A stretch of DNA of 32,393 nt from Pseudomonadota bacterium (GCA_029780075.1 JAKOZI010000245.1:1-32393), one strand, 5' to 3'. Shown: positions 1-8,995, counted from the stretch's first letter. The notes: generated by a model not told the origin, from the sequence alone. Numbers and translations: made by a program.

Positions 1-429
1 CTCCTCGCCGTCGCCCTCATCGCCATCGTGCTGCTCGCCAAGAGCTTCGCCGTCTCGATCGGAACGCTGGTGACGGCGGTCGGCGCGCCCCGCTCGATCG
101 TCGGGGTGCTGGTCGCGTTGCTGGTGCTGCTGCCGGAGAGCGTCGCCGCGATCCAGGCGGCGCGCGCCGATCAGCTCCAGCGCTCGATCAATCTGGCGCT
201 CGGCTCGTCGCTGGCGACCATCGGTCTGACTTTCCCGGCGGTCGGCGTCCTGTCGCTCGTCCTCGGCCAGCCGCTGGTCCTCGCCCTCGGCCCGACCGAG
301 ATGATCCTCCTCGGCCTCACCTTCATCGTCTCGATGGTGACGTTCTCGGGCGGACGCACCAACATCCTCTCCGGCTCGGTCCACCTCGTCCTGCTCGCCA
401 CCTTCGTGTTCCTGATCTTCGTGCCGTGA
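1..429 (+). CDS. Calcium:proton antiporter (ChaA/CaCA family), C-terminal part
   Basis: Partial gene whose 5' part lies outside the window; the frame is open from base 1. The 142 visible residues are almost entirely hydrophobic. They contain the CaCA-type second repeat signature ([16 protein letters not shown], followed by [19 protein letters not shown]), with the acidic residue in LPES and the GSS-A pattern that form the ion-binding region in this superfamily. About four membrane segments are visible, and the protein ends in a hydrophobic helix just before the TGA. The family exchanges cytoplasmic Ca2+ (or Na+/K+) for protons at the inner membrane. No T-rich terminator follows, and argG starts 115 bp downstream. 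The assignment to the ChaA-like branch rests on the C-terminal half only. Confidence 0.8.
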   Translation, partial: LLAVALIAIVLLAKSFAVSIGTLVTAVGAPRSIVGVLVALLVLLPESVAAIQAARADQLQRSINLALGSSLATIGLTFPAVGVLSLVLGQPLVLALGPTEMILLGLTFIVSMVTFSGGRTNILSGSVHLVLLATFVFLIFVP

Positions 430-469
430 GGCGCCGCCCGACGGGCATGGCCGCCCGCCACCTGCACCC

Positions 470-497
470 TTGCGCGCTCGCGCGATCTGGCTAGAGT
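470..497 (+). promoter_or_regulatory. Possible argG promoter
   Basis: A sigma-70-like pair, TTGCGC (470-475) and TAGAGT (492-497), with a 16-bp spacer lies about 50 bp before the argG start, in the only gap between the antiporter and argG. Both boxes match the consensus at about four of six positions, so this is suggestive only. Confidence 0.3.
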
Positions 498-544
498 GCC
501 GGCCGATTTCCGCCCTTCCTCCACAGATGCCTCGGGGAGCCGAC

Positions 545-1780
545 ATGGCCGCGAACGACGTCAAGAAGGTGGTGCTGGCCTATTCCGGTGGCCTCGACAC
601 CTCGATCATCCTCAAGTGGCTGCAGGTCACCTACGGCTGCGAAGTCGTGACCTTCACCGCCGACCTCGGCCAGGGTGATGAACTCGACGCGGCGCGCCCC
701 AAGGCCCTGCAGTTCGGTATCGCGCCGGAAAACATCTACATCGACGACCTTCGCGAGGAGTTCGTGCGCGACTTCGTCTTCCCGATGTTCCGGGCGAATA
801 CGGTGTATGAGGGCGAGTATCTGCTCGGGACCTCGATCGCCCGGCCGCTGATCGCCAAGCGGATGATCGAGATCGCCAACCTGACCGGCGCCGATGCGAT
901 AGCGCACGGCGCCACCGGCAAGGGCAACGATCAGGTTCGTTTCGAACTCGGTGCCTACGCGCTCAGGCCCGACATCAGGATCATCGCCCCGTGGCGGGAG
1001 TGGGATCTGCTGTCGCGCGAGAAGCTGCTGGCCTATGCCGAGCAACACGCCATCCCGGTCGAGATGAAGCATCGGCAAGGAGGCTCGCCGTATTCGATGG
1101 ACGCCAACCTTCTCCACATCAGCTACGAGGGCCGTCACCTCGAGGACCCGGCGGCCGAGGCCGAGGAGTCGATGTGGCGCTGGACGGTGTCGCCGGAAAT
1201 GGCGCCGGATGCCCCCGAGTACGTTGACCTCGAATTCGCACACGGCGACCTGGTGTCGATCAATGGCCTGCACATGCCGGCGCACGAACTGCTGGCGCTG
1301 CTCAACCGCCTCGGCGGCAAGCACGGCATCGGGCGCATCGATCTGGTCGAGAACCGTTACGTGGGCATGAAGTCGCGCGGCTGCTACGAGACTCCCGGCG
1401 GGACGATCCTTCTTCCGGCGCACCGGGCGATCGAGTCGATCACCCTCGACCGCGAAGTGGCGCATCTCAAGGACGACCTGATGCCGCGCTATGCCAGCCT
1501 GATCTACAACGGATACTGGTGGAGCCCGGAGCGGCGCGCCCTGCAGACCCTGATCGACCATACGCAGCAGGCGGTGAATGGCTGGGTGCGGGTCAAGCTT
1601 TACAAGGGTAACGTCAAGGTGGTGGGCCGTGATTCGAAATCCGATTCGCTGTTCGACTCGACGATTGCCACCTTCGAGGACGATGCCGGGGCATACGACC
1701 AGAAGGACGCCGCCGGTTTCATCAAGCTCAATGCGCTACGCATGCGCATTGCGGCCAATCTGGCGAGCCGCAAAAGCTGA
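545..1780 (+). CDS. argG: Argininosuccinate synthase
   Basis: 411 residues, the usual length for the family. It joins citrulline and aspartate with ATP hydrolysis to give argininosuccinate, the penultimate step of arginine synthesis in the cytoplasm. The N-type ATP pyrophosphatase loop AYSGGLDTS is at residues 11-19. The [13 protein letters not shown] block of the citrulline/aspartate site follows at about 120, and the [12 protein letters not shown] block at about 275. The start at 545 is chosen because it gives the standard [16 protein letters not shown] beginning and has a GGGGAG ribosome site (534-539) five bases upstream. An in-frame upstream start at 470 would add 25 non-conserved residues. 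The two small genes that follow are close enough (18 and 3 bp) to be co-transcribed. Confidence 0.97.
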   Translation: MAANDVKKVVLAYSGGLDTSIILKWLQVTYGCEVVTFTADLGQGDELDAARPKALQFGIAPENIYIDDLREEFVRDFVFPMFRANTVYEGEYLLGTSIARPLIAKRMIEIANLTGADAIAHGATGKGNDQVRFELGAYALRPDIRIIAPWREWDLLSREKLLAYAEQHAIPVEMKHRQGGSPYSMDANLLHISYEGRHLEDPAAEAEESMWRWTVSPEMAPDAPEYVDLEFAHGDLVSINGLHMPAHELLALLNRLGGKHGIGRIDLVENRYVGMKSRGCYETPGGTILLPAHRAIESITLDREVAHLKDDLMPRYASLIYNGYWWSPERRALQTLIDHTQQAVNGWVRVKLYKGNVKVVGRDSKSDSLFDSTIATFEDDAGAYDQKDAAGFIKLNALRMRIAANLASRKS

Positions 1781-1798
1781 TCGGGGAGCGCGCCGTCG

Positions 1799-2008
1799 AT
1801 GTTCGGACTGACGGAAGAGCAGATTTCGGATTTTGGCATGACCTTCGGGGTCGGCGCGTTCATGCTCTTCATGCTCTTCATCATCGGCGAAATTGCATGG
1901 AAGGCGAAGGCCGGGAAGACCGGCACCATCGTATTGTTCTTCGTATTGTCCTTCGGCATGGTCGGTTTCATCGCCAAGACCATCATGGAAAAACTCTGGG
2001 GATTGTGA
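1799..2008 (+). CDS. Small inner-membrane protein, DUF2788-like
   Basis: 69 residues with two membrane segments, roughly residues 16-33 and 43-62, separated by a short basic stretch (WKAKAGKTG). The beginning MFGLTEEQISDFG and the ending FIAKTIMEKLWGL match my memory of the DUF2788 family of proteobacteria, whose function is unknown. It lies 18 bp after argG and 3 bp before ppnP, so it is probably translated from the argG transcript. A GGGGAG site precedes the ATG. Nothing in the sequence suggests an enzymatic role; the family name is from recall. Confidence 0.7.
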   Translation: MFGLTEEQISDFGMTFGVGAFMLFMLFIIGEIAWKAKAGKTGTIVLFFVLSFGMVGFIAKTIMEKLWGL

Positions 2009-2011
2009 ATC

Positions 2012-2323
2012 ATGTCGCAGTTTGACAATGTCAGCGTCGTCAAGCAGGCCAACGTCTACTTCGACGGCAAATGTATCAGCCACACGATCCGGTTGGCGGA
2101 TGGCAGCAGCAAGACGGTCGGCGTGATCCTGCCATCGACGCTGACTTTCACGACCACCAGTCCAGAGGTGATGGAAGGCGTCGGAGGCACGTGTCGGGTC
2201 AGGCTCAAGGGCGAGGATCAGTGGAAAGCCTATGGTCCGGGTCAGTCGTTTGCGGTACCCGCTGATTCGGTGTTCGAGATTGCCTGCGACGACGCCTATC
2301 ATTATGTCTGCCACTTTGGATAG
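2012..2323 (+). CDS. ppnP: Pyrimidine/purine nucleoside phosphorylase (PpnP, YaiE/DUF1255)
   Basis: 103 residues forming a single small cupin-type barrel. Family features seen are the opening FDNVSVVKQANVYFDGKC, the central PSTLTFTTTSPEVMEGVGG and the closing FEIACDDAYHYVCHFG. Members cleave nucleosides with phosphate to give the base and ribose 1-phosphate, with broad substrate range, in the cytoplasm. The gene starts 3 bp after the DUF2788-like gene, so the two are likely translated from one message with argG. It is a few residues longer than the E. coli protein. Confidence 0.9.
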   Translation: MSQFDNVSVVKQANVYFDGKCISHTIRLADGSSKTVGVILPSTLTFTTTSPEVMEGVGGTCRVRLKGEDQWKAYGPGQSFAVPADSVFEIACDDAYHYVCHFG

Positions 2324-2359
2324 CCTGCCCGGTGCAGCGCCTGACGCCGGGATCCGTCG

Positions 2360-2405
2360 GCCTGGCACGATCGGCACGCTGGTGGTGGTTCCCGCCGTGC
2401 CAGGC
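2360..2405. repeat. 10-bp inverted repeat between ppnP and yajQ
   Basis: GCCTGGCACG (2360-2369) and CGTGCCAGGC (2396-2405) are exact reverse complements separated by 26 bases. They lie 36 bp after ppnP and 40 bp before yajQ. No T-run follows directly (the next bases are GGCTCCGGTCTTATTTAG), so it is not a clear intrinsic terminator. It could be an RNA stem that ends or stabilises the argG-ppnP message. Confidence 0.6.
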
Positions 2406-2445
2406 GGCTCCGGTCTTATTTAGCCCATTCTCAAGCGGACGCAAG

Positions 2446-2940
2446 ATGCCTTCATTCGATTTTTCTTCAGAAGCCGACATGGCTGCGCTGCACAACGCCA
2501 TAGACGTGACCCGGCGGGCGATCGACAATCGCTACGATTTCAAGGGCACCAGCGCCAAGGTCGAGTTGAACGAAAAGGATCACCTCATCACCCTCTACGG
2601 CGACTCCGATTTTCAACTCGGTCAGATCAAGGACCTGCTCTTCCCGGCGATGGAGAAAAAGGAAAAGGAAAGCACCAAGCGCCTGGAAGACCAGCCGGTG
2701 CAGCGGGTCTCGGGCAACAAGGTCAAGCAGGAACTCAAGATCAGGATCGGCATCGAGTCGGAACTGGCGAAGCAGATCGTCAAGTTGATCAAGGATTCGA
2801 AACTCAAGGTGCAGGCCTCGATCCAGGGCGACGCCGTGCGCGTCAGCGGCGCCAAACGCGATGAGTTGCAGGCCTGCATCGCTGCGGTGACCAGGGCGAT
2901 CACCGATTTCCCGATCAAGTACGGCAATTTTCGCGACTGA
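2446..2940 (+). CDS. yajQ: YajQ family nucleotide-binding protein
   Basis: 164 residues, full length for the family. The conserved beginning MPSFDFSSEADMAALHNAID, then RYDFKGT, the basic KKEKESTKRLEDQPVQRVSGNKVKQ stretch, and the end ITDFPIKYGNFRD identify it. YajQ proteins bind nucleotides; the Xanthomonas member is a cyclic di-GMP effector that acts with a transcription factor. The fold is two ferredoxin-like halves. The start at 2446 gives the canonical N-terminus; the open frame continues further upstream without conservation. It is monocistronic by spacing, with 240 bp before the next gene. Confidence 0.93.
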   Translation: MPSFDFSSEADMAALHNAIDVTRRAIDNRYDFKGTSAKVELNEKDHLITLYGDSDFQLGQIKDLLFPAMEKKEKESTKRLEDQPVQRVSGNKVKQELKIRIGIESELAKQIVKLIKDSKLKVQASIQGDAVRVSGAKRDELQACIAAVTRAITDFPIKYGNFRD

Positions 2941-2986
2941 GTGGTGTGCATCGGCCGGCCAGACCCGCGAGCATGACTTTCCCAGC

Positions 2987-3016
2987 TTGCCGCTACTTGT
3001 CGGCATGTGCTAGCTT
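2987..3016 (+). promoter_or_regulatory. Possible promoter of the SNF2 helicase gene
   Basis: TTGCCG (2987-2992) and TAGCTT (3011-3016) are 18 bp apart, with a TGC directly before the second box, as in extended -10 promoters. It is the best sigma-70-like candidate in the 240-bp gap between yajQ and the helicase gene. The predicted leader would be about 160 nt. Confidence 0.3.
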
Positions 3017-3180
3017 ACACGGCTGGTACCTGTCCGGAGCTTCCCGTTCCGGGCGCGGGGAAGGCTGGCAGCCAATGACGGTTCTGTTGCGGGTTCACAT
3101 TCCTTTGGCGTTTCCGATCGTCGTGCCGCGCCGATTCCTGATGCGGCGTCGAAGTGGTGCTCACTGTGGGCGAGGTACCG

Positions 3181-6100
3181 ATGCTGTATATGCCCGCTGA
3201 CGATTCCGACCCGGCGAACGAGACCGACCCCGGCGTGCTTTCCTGGACCGAGGAACTGCGCCGGGTAACGGTGGCAGTCAGCAAGAAGGATCGCCGCCCG
3301 GCCGCCAGCCGCCAGCAGATTTTCTACCTGCTGCTGTGGACTGCCGATGCGCGTGGTTTCGGCGTCACCGTACACAAGGGGCGCGACCCGGAAGGTGCCG
3401 AGGAGATGTGGAACATCGATCGCGCCCTGAACAAGCCGCCACGCTTTGTCAGCGACGAAGATCGCGCCATCCTGCGCCTGTTGTGGGCCGAGCGATCCTT
3501 CGACACCGGTTTGCACGCCTTTGGCCTGGGACCACGGCACGGTGGCGAGGCCCTGCAACTGATGGCCGAGACCGGCCGCTTGTGCCGCAAGGATGATTTC
3601 TCGACGCTGACGCCGGCGGCGCCGCGTTCGGCGACGCTAGGGTGGCACGAGAACGGCGACGGGCGCCGGCTGCCGATGCTGGTGCCGGATCCGCCGGCGA
3701 GCCTGGTCGTCCCCCTGCCGGTACCGTGGTATGTCGATCTTGCCAGACGTCAGATCGGCCCGCTGCAGGTTCCAGGCAACGCCGCCGTTGTCGCGCGCCT
3801 GTTCTCGCTGCCGCCGCTGTCGGCAACGGCAGCGGCGCTGGTTGGCGAAGCCCTGGCCGAGCCGGCGTGCGAGTTGCCCGGCGATCCCGAACAGGCCAGC
3901 GTCGCGATGCGCAGCATCGTCGCCGAGCCGCTGCCGGTGCTGCGCCTGCAAACCCTGGGCACCCACGGCAACCGCAGCTGGCGGGAGTATCTTGCCAGTT
4001 ATGGCGGCGGTCCTTTCGATGTCGCCCTGCCGGTGTTTCGCTACGCCGATGTCGAGGTGATTCCCGACGACATGCGCGATTTCTCGACGCTGGCCAGTGG
4101 CGAGATGGTTCGCATCGAGCGTCAGCGAGCACGCGAAGATCTGCTGATGGACGAACTGGCCGGCTCCGGTCTTGAAAAAATTCCCGGTTACGTCCTGCAC
4201 ACCTTCGGCAGACCACCTGAAAACGCCTACGGCCTGGCGTTCGAAGGCGGCTGGCCGGCGTTCATGCGCAACGAGGTGCTGCGCCTGCGCGCTGTCGGCT
4301 GGCAGGTCGAGTTTGCCGCCGATTACCGGCATCGCCTGCTCGAGGTCGAGGCCTGGGATGCCGATCTCGTGGCGTCGGAAAATGGCTGGTTCGACCTCGA
4401 CATGGGGATCATCGTCGAAGGCGAGCGCCTGCCGCTGGCACCCCTGCTGGCAGCGCTGTTCCGGCGTGACGGACGCTGGCTCGATCCGGCCCTGCTGGCA
4501 CAGATCGCCGACCAGGAACTGATCGAGCTGGTGACCCCCGACAACCTGCGCATTCGTGCCCCGGCCTGGCGCTTGAAACCGCTTGCCGCGACCCTGATCG
4601 ATCTCTTCGATGGTTTTCCCGGTGGCAACAGTCTGCGCGTCTCCCGTTTCGACGCGCCGCGCCTGGCCGAACTCAACGACAGCACTCGCTGGCAGTTCCG
4701 CGGGCAGAGCGACGTCCTGGCGCTCGCCGAACAACTCACGGCGGCGCAGGGCATCAGCCACATCGATCCGCCTGCCGGTCTGGGACTGGAGCTTCGCCAT
4801 TACCAGACCGAAGGACTGGCCTGGCTGCAGTTCCTGCGCGCACAGAACCTGGCCGGCATTCTGGCCGACGACATGGGCCTGGGCAAGACCGCCCAGACGC
4901 TGGCGCACCTGCTGCTCGAAAAGGAGGCCGGGCGCCTCGACCGCCCCGCGCTGATCGTCCTGCCGACCTCGCTGATCTTCAACTGGAAGAACGAGGCGGC
5001 GCGCTTCGCTCCCAGTCTGTCGATCCTTTCGCTGCACGGTCCGGAACGCAAGAGCCGTTTTGCCGAGATCGCCGGGCACGATGTGGTGCTGACCACCTAC
5101 CCACTGCTCTGGCGCGACGCCGGCGAGCTGACCCGACACAGCTACCACCTGCTGATCCTCGACGAAGCGCAAACGGTGAAGAACGCACGCAGCCAGGGCG
5201 CGGAAGTGGTGCGCAAGATTGCTGCCCGCCACCGTCTGTGCCTGACCGGCACGCCGCTGGAAAACCACCTCGGCGAACTCTGGAGTCAGTTCGACTTCCT
5301 GCTGCCGGGATTCCTGGGCAACAACCATACCTTTACCAAGTACTGGCGAACGCCGATCGAAAAGCTGGGCGACACGCAACGCCGTGATCTGCTCGCCCGT
5401 CGCGTCCGCCCGTTCATCCTGCGCCGCAAGAAAGAAGAGGTGGCGCGTGAACTGCCACCAAAAACGATCATCGTGCGCAAGGTCGAACTCGTTGGTGGCC
5501 AGCGCGACCTGTACGAGACGGTACGCGTCGCGATGGACGAGAAAGTGCGCGAGGAGATTGCCAGCAAGGGTTTCAACCGCAGCCAGATCGTCATCCTCGA
5601 CGCACTCCTGAAACTGCGGCAGGTGTGCTGCGACCCGCGTCTGGTGAAGGCCAAATCCGCCCAGAAGATCAGGGAGCGAGCCAAGCTCGACCTGCTGATG
5701 ACCATGCTGCCGGAGCAGGTCGAGGAAGGCCGACGCATCCTGCTGTTCTCGCAATTCACCAGCATGCTGGCGCTGATCGAAAAGGAACTGAAACTGGCTG
5801 GCCTGGGCTATGTCATCCTCACCGGCGATACCAAGGATCGCGAGGAGCAGGTGCGTCGCTTTCAGGCCGGCGAAGTGCCGATCTTCCTGATCAGCCTGCG
5901 CGCCGGCGGCGTCGGTCTCAATCTCACCGCCGCCGACACGGTCATCCACTACGACCCCTGGTGGAATCCGGCAGCCGAAAACCAGGCCACCGATCGCGCG
6001 CATCGCCTGGGGCAGGACAAGCCCGTATTCGTGTACAAGCTGATCGTCGCCGGCAGCATCGAGGAAAAGATCATCGCCCTCCAGGAGCGCAAGGCGGAAC

Positions 6101-6192
6101 TTGCGGCACGCATCCTCTCCGCCGACCGCGGCGTCGACGCCAAGTTCGGCAGCGACGACATTGCCGCACTGTTCGCGCCGCTGCCCGGCTGA
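3181..6192 (+). CDS. SNF2-family DNA-dependent ATPase/helicase
   Basis: 1003 residues. The C-terminal half carries the full SNF2 motor: motif I DDMGLGKT near residue 565, the DEAQ box (LLILDEAQTVKN) near 660, motif III LTGTPLEN near 685, LFSQFT near 855, and motifs V-VI GGVGLNLTAADTVIHYD to DRAHRLGQ near 905-945. The first 550 residues form the poorly conserved associated region of long bacterial SNF2 proteins; I see no CxC...CxH SWIM zinc finger there. Bacterial relatives remodel protein-DNA complexes such as RNA polymerase (RapA) or act in repair; the exact role here is unknown. ATG 3181 is preferred, with GAGG at 3172-3175. An in-frame GTG at 3154 would add nine residues, and a stop at 3139 blocks any longer form. 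Confidence 0.93.
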   Translation: MLYMPADDSDPANETDPGVLSWTEELRRVTVAVSKKDRRPAASRQQIFYLLLWTADARGFGVTVHKGRDPEGAEEMWNIDRALNKPPRFVSDEDRAILRLLWAERSFDTGLHAFGLGPRHGGEALQLMAETGRLCRKDDFSTLTPAAPRSATLGWHENGDGRRLPMLVPDPPASLVVPLPVPWYVDLARRQIGPLQVPGNAAVVARLFSLPPLSATAAALVGEALAEPACELPGDPEQASVAMRSIVAEPLPVLRLQTLGTHGNRSWREYLASYGGGPFDVALPVFRYADVEVIPDDMRDFSTLASGEMVRIERQRAREDLLMDELAGSGLEKIPGYVLHTFGRPPENAYGLAFEGGWPAFMRNEVLRLRAVGWQVEFAADYRHRLLEVEAWDADLVASENGWFDLDMGIIVEGERLPLAPLLAALFRRDGRWLDPALLAQIADQELIELVTPDNLRIRAPAWRLKPLAATLIDLFDGFPGGNSLRVSRFDAPRLAELNDSTRWQFRGQSDVLALAEQLTAAQGISHIDPPAGLGLELRHYQTEGLAWLQFLRAQNLAGILADDMGLGKTAQTLAHLLLEKEAGRLDRPALIVLPTSLIFNWKNEAARFAPSLSILSLHGPERKSRFAEIAGHDVVLTTYPLLWRDAGELTRHSYHLLILDEAQTVKNARSQGAEVVRKIAARHRLCLTGTPLENHLGELWSQFDFLLPGFLGNNHTFTKYWRTPIEKLGDTQRRDLLARRVRPFILRRKKEEVARELPPKTIIVRKVELVGGQRDLYETVRVAMDEKVREEIASKGFNRSQIVILDALLKLRQVCCDPRLVKAKSAQKIRERAKLDLLMTMLPEQVEEGRRILLFSQFTSMLALIEKELKLAGLGYVILTGDTKDREEQVRRFQAGEVPIFLISLRAGGVGLNLTAADTVIHYDPWWNPAAENQATDRAHRLGQDKPVFVYKLIVAGSIEEKIIALQERKAELAARILSADRGVDAKFGSDDIAALFAPLPG

Positions 6193-6294
6193 ACGGCGCG
6201 TCGAGCCGCCGCTGTCGCCGGTCGCGCTGTTGTGTCAACTGTGGAATAGTTGGCGAACGCCTGTCGTGGGGCGTATGGCAGGCCGCTTGCGGTG

Positions 6295-6303
6295 TGCTAG
6301 AAT
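6295..6303 (+). promoter_or_regulatory. Extended -10 promoter for thrS
   Basis: TGC TAGAAT at 6295-6303 matches the extended -10 pattern TGn-TATAAT at all but one position; no good -35 box lies 17 bp upstream. It falls in the gap between the helicase gene and thrS and would start RNA near 6310, giving a leader of about 110 nt that contains the hairpin at 6374-6394. Confidence 0.5.
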
Positions 6304-6373
6304 CGCCCGCTTGCGCTTGAGGTGCGGGAACGTTTCGCCGCCATCGTGTCCTCGTGCCAGCCGGAATCCACCA

Positions 6374-6403
6374 AGCCAGAGCAGGACTCTGGCTTTTCCT
6401 TTT
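6374..6403 (+). terminator. Terminator-like hairpin in the thrS leader (attenuator candidate)
   Basis: AGCCAGAG (6374-6381), a five-base loop, and CTCTGGCT (6387-6394) form a perfect 8-bp stem, followed at once by TTTCCTTTT. It lies between the putative thrS promoter and the thrS start codon 27 bp later, so it would act on the thrS transcript itself as well as on readthrough from the helicase gene. A GCCAG at 6356-6360 could pair with CTGGC at 6389-6393 and compete with the stem, but only over 5 bp. Confidence 0.6.
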
Positions 6404-6421
6404 CATTGTTGAGGTTGCGCC

Positions 6422-8341
6422 ATGCCTGTAGTCACACTGCCTGACGGATCCCGGAGGGAGTTCGCGCAGCCGGTCACGGTTGCCGAAGTGGCGCAATCGA
6501 TCGGTGCCGGGCTGGCGCGCGCGGCGCTGGCGGGCCGGGTCGATGGCCGTCTGGTCGATACCTCCTTCGCGATCAAGCACGACGCCCAACTCGCCATCAT
6601 CACCGAGAAGGATCCCGAGGGCATCGAAGTGATCCGTCACTCGACAGCGCACCTGCTGGCCTACGCGGTCAAGGAACTGTTTCCGGCGGCGCAGGTGACC
6701 ATCGGGCCGGTCATCGAAAACGGCTTCTATTACGACTTCGCCTACGAGCGCCCGTTTACGCTCGACGATCTGGCAGCGATCGAAAAGCGCATGTCCGAAC
6801 TCGCCCGTCGCGACCTGCCGGTGCAGCGCGAAGTCGTGGCACGCGACGCGGCCATTGCCTTCTTCAAGTCGATCGGCGAGCACTACAAGGCCGAACTGAT
6901 CGAAGCCATTCCGCAGGGCGAGGAAGTGTCGCTTTATCGTGAAGGGACCTTCGTCGATCTGTGCCGTGGTCCGCACGTGCCGTCGACCGGCAAGCTGAAG
7001 GTGTTCAAGTTGATGAAGCTGGCCGGCGCCTACTGGCGAGGCGACCATCGCAACGAGCAGCTGCAGCGGATCTATGGCACGGCCTGGGTGCGCAAGGAAG
7101 ATCAGGACGCCTATCTGCACATGCTCGCAGAGGCCGAGAAGCGCGACCATCGCAAGCTCGGCCGGCAACTCGACCTCTTCCATCTGCAGGACGAGGCGCC
7201 GGGCATGGTTTTCTGGCACCCGAAAGGATGGACCATCTGGCAGGAGATCGAGCAATACCTGCGGCGCGTACTCGGCGCCAACGGCTATTGTGAGGTGAAG
7301 ACGCCGATGATCATGGACCGCTCGCTGTGGGAGCGGTCCGGGCATTGGCAGAATTACGCGGAGCACATGTTCACCACCGCTTCCGAAAACCGCGACTACG
7401 CCATCAAGCCGATGAACTGTCCCGGCCATATCCAAATTTTCAACCAGGGCTTGCGCAGCTACCGCGATCTGCCGCTGCGGCTGGCGGAGTTCGGTTCCTG
7501 CCATCGCAACGAGCCTTCGGGCGCGTTGCACGGCATCATGCGCGTACGCGCCTTCGTCCAGGATGACGCACACATATTCTGTACCGAAGCGCAGGTGCTG
7601 CCGGAAACGGCGGCGTTCATCGACCTTCTGCAACAGATCTATGCCGATTTCGGGTTCACCGAAATCCTCGTCAAGCTGTCCACGCGCCCGGACAAACGCA
7701 TCGGTTCCGACGAAGTGTGGGATCGCGCCGAAGCGGCTTTGGCGGAAGCGCTGGCTGCCAAGAATCTGAGTTACGACCTGCAGCCCGGCGAAGGCGCGTT
7801 CTACGGCCCGAAGATCGAATTCTCACTCAAGGACTGCCTCGGCCGCGTCTGGCAGTGTGGCACGCTGCAACTGGATTTCGCGTTGCCGCAGCGGCTCGAC
7901 GCGCACTACGTCGGCGAGGACAACGACCGGCACATTCCGGTGATGCTGCATCGGGCGATCCTCGGCTCGCTGGAGCGCTTCATCGGCATCCTCATCGAGA
8001 ATTATGCCGGTGCAATGCCATTGTGGCTTTCGCCGATGCAGGCCGTGGTGTTGAATATTTCTGAAAAACAGGGCGAGTACGCCGGGCAGGTGGCGGCCCA
8101 GCTGCGTGGTGCCGGCCTGCGGGTCGAAGCGGATTTGCGCAACGAAAAAATTACCTATAAAATACGAGAACATAGCTTGAACAAGCTGCCGTACCAAATC
8201 GTCGTTGGTGACAAGGAAATGGCAGCGAACCTGGTGGCCGTGCGCACACGCGGAGGTCGGGACCTGGGGCAAATGCCGATCGAGGCCCTGACAACGCGAC
8301 TTCTCGATGAAATTGCGGCGCGAAGTAGCGGTACGGCTTAA
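6422..8341 (+). CDS. thrS: Threonyl-tRNA synthetase
   Basis: 639 residues, full length. It charges tRNA-Thr in the cytoplasm. Domains in order: TGS (about 1-62), the N2 editing domain with HSTAH at 73-77 and the C181/H185 pair (LCRGPH), the class II catalytic core (about 245-535), and the anticodon-binding domain to the end. The zinc ligands that select threonine are visible as C333 in MNCPGH and H384 in DDAHIFC; motif 2 ([22 protein letters not shown]) is intact. It heads the thrS-infC-rpmI-rplT-pheST-ihfA cluster, in the same order as E. coli. The leader carries an extended -10 and a terminator-like stem, which suggests control in the leader. Confidence 0.98.
   Translation: MPVVTLPDGSRREFAQPVTVAEVAQSIGAGLARAALAGRVDGRLVDTSFAIKHDAQLAIITEKDPEGIEVIRHSTAHLLAYAVKELFPAAQVTIGPVIENGFYYDFAYERPFTLDDLAAIEKRMSELARRDLPVQREVVARDAAIAFFKSIGEHYKAELIEAIPQGEEVSLYREGTFVDLCRGPHVPSTGKLKVFKLMKLAGAYWRGDHRNEQLQRIYGTAWVRKEDQDAYLHMLAEAEKRDHRKLGRQLDLFHLQDEAPGMVFWHPKGWTIWQEIEQYLRRVLGANGYCEVKTPMIMDRSLWERSGHWQNYAEHMFTTASENRDYAIKPMNCPGHIQIFNQGLRSYRDLPLRLAEFGSCHRNEPSGALHGIMRVRAFVQDDAHIFCTEAQVLPETAAFIDLLQQIYADFGFTEILVKLSTRPDKRIGSDEVWDRAEAALAEALAAKNLSYDLQPGEGAFYGPKIEFSLKDCLGRVWQCGTLQLDFALPQRLDAHYVGEDNDRHIPVMLHRAILGSLERFIGILIENYAGAMPLWLSPMQAVVLNISEKQGEYAGQVAAQLRGAGLRVEADLRNEKITYKIREHSLNKLPYQIVVGDKEMAANLVAVRTRGGRDLGQMPIEALTTRLLDEIAARSSGTA
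8134..8161 (+). promoter_or_regulatory. Possible internal promoter for infC within thrS
   Basis: An AT-rich pocket in otherwise GC-rich coding sequence contains TATAAA (8156-8161), with TTTGCG (8134-8139) 16 bp upstream. In E. coli, promoters for infC-rpmI-rplT lie inside thrS, so the position fits. The AT bases also encode conserved residues ([26 protein letters not shown]), so the composition may simply reflect the protein. Confidence 0.4.
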
Positions 8342-8354
8342 TTTTTGTCGAAAC

Positions 8355-8370
8355 AAGGAGTGGACCCATC
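8355..8370 (+). promoter_or_regulatory. Ribosome-binding site and ATC start of infC
   Basis: AAGGAG at 8355-8360 lies seven bases before ATC at 8368-8370. No ATG, GTG or TTG in this frame falls between the strong ribosome site and the conserved residues [13 protein letters not shown]; the first in-frame ATG is at 8458, which would remove about 30 conserved residues. The ATC is therefore the only reasonable start. Confidence 0.85.
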
Positions 8371-8889
8371 GCACTGCAAAAGGCGCAACGCGTTAACGAA
8401 GAGATCAACGCACCGGAAGTCCGTCTGGTCGGTTTGGACGGCGAGCAACTGGGAGTCATGAGCGTCAGGGCGGCACTGGCCCTGGCCGACGAGGCGGGAG
8501 TCGATCTCGTCGAAATTGCTCCGATGGCCCAGCCCCCTGTCTGCCGGATCGTCGATTTCGGCAAGTTCAAGTACCAGGAACAGAAGCGTCAGCATGAGCA
8601 GAAGCTCAAGCAGAAGCAGGTGCAGGTGAAGGAAGTCAAGTTCCGTCCGGGTACCGACGAGAACGACTACCAGATCAAGCTGCGCAACATGACGCGCTTC
8701 CTCGAAGAAGAAGACAAGGTCAAGGTCACGTTGCGCTTCCGTGGTCGCGAGATGGCCCATCAGGATATCGGCATGCGCCAGATCGAGCGCATCAAGTCCG
8801 ATTTGCAGGACCTGGCGGCAGTCGAGCAGATGCCGAAGATGGAAGGTCGCCAGATGGTCATGGTGTTGACCCCGAGCAGGAAGAAGTAG
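8368..8889 (+). CDS. infC: Translation initiation factor IF-3 (ATC start codon)
   Basis: 173 residues, normal for IF-3. It binds the 30S subunit, prevents premature 50S joining and proofreads start codon/initiator tRNA pairing. The N-domain begins [28 protein letters not shown] and contains the signature [15 protein letters not shown]; a lysine-rich linker ([22 protein letters not shown]) leads to the C-domain with [13 protein letters not shown]. Initiation at ATC is inferred from the AAGGAG site and the conserved N-terminus. In E. coli, infC starts with AUU, and IF-3 represses its own translation by rejecting that codon; the same feedback is likely here. The gene starts 26 bp after thrS and is followed by a structured 106-bp leader to rpmI. 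Confidence 0.93.
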   Translation: MALQKAQRVNEEINAPEVRLVGLDGEQLGVMSVRAALALADEAGVDLVEIAPMAQPPVCRIVDFGKFKYQEQKRQHEQKLKQKQVQVKEVKFRPGTDENDYQIKLRNMTRFLEEEDKVKVTLRFRGREMAHQDIGMRQIERIKSDLQDLAAVEQMPKMEGRQMVMVLTPSRKK

Positions 8890-8995
8890 GCTCGGATTCA
8901 AGTGCTGGCCTGCTGCCAGCAAAAACAAGTGGTGCCGGGTCCGAAGTGCCCCCGTCGGGGGACACCTGGCGGCATGTTTATAAGAGGAGCATTCA
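8890..8995 (+). promoter_or_regulatory. Structured infC-rpmI spacer, possible L20-responsive leader
   Basis: Two stems can be drawn: GCTGGC (8904-8909) with GCCAGC (8915-8920) over a five-base loop, and CCCCC (8949-8953) with GGGGG (8957-8961), extended by GTG/CAC across a bulged A. A ribosome site AGAGGAG follows, before rpmI. In E. coli, ribosomal protein L20 represses rpmI-rplT by binding folded RNA in this region. The stems here are seen; L20 binding is inferred from position only. Confidence 0.4.

Noticed and set aside
470-544. An extended N-terminus of ArgG starting at 470
   Set aside because: The added 25 residues are not conserved and overlap the likely promoter; ATG 545 has a good ribosome site.
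3637-6003. Long open frame on the - strand opposite the SNF2 gene
   Set aside because: It is the antisense shadow of a clear high-GC gene; its protein has no recognisable motif and lacks a ribosome site.
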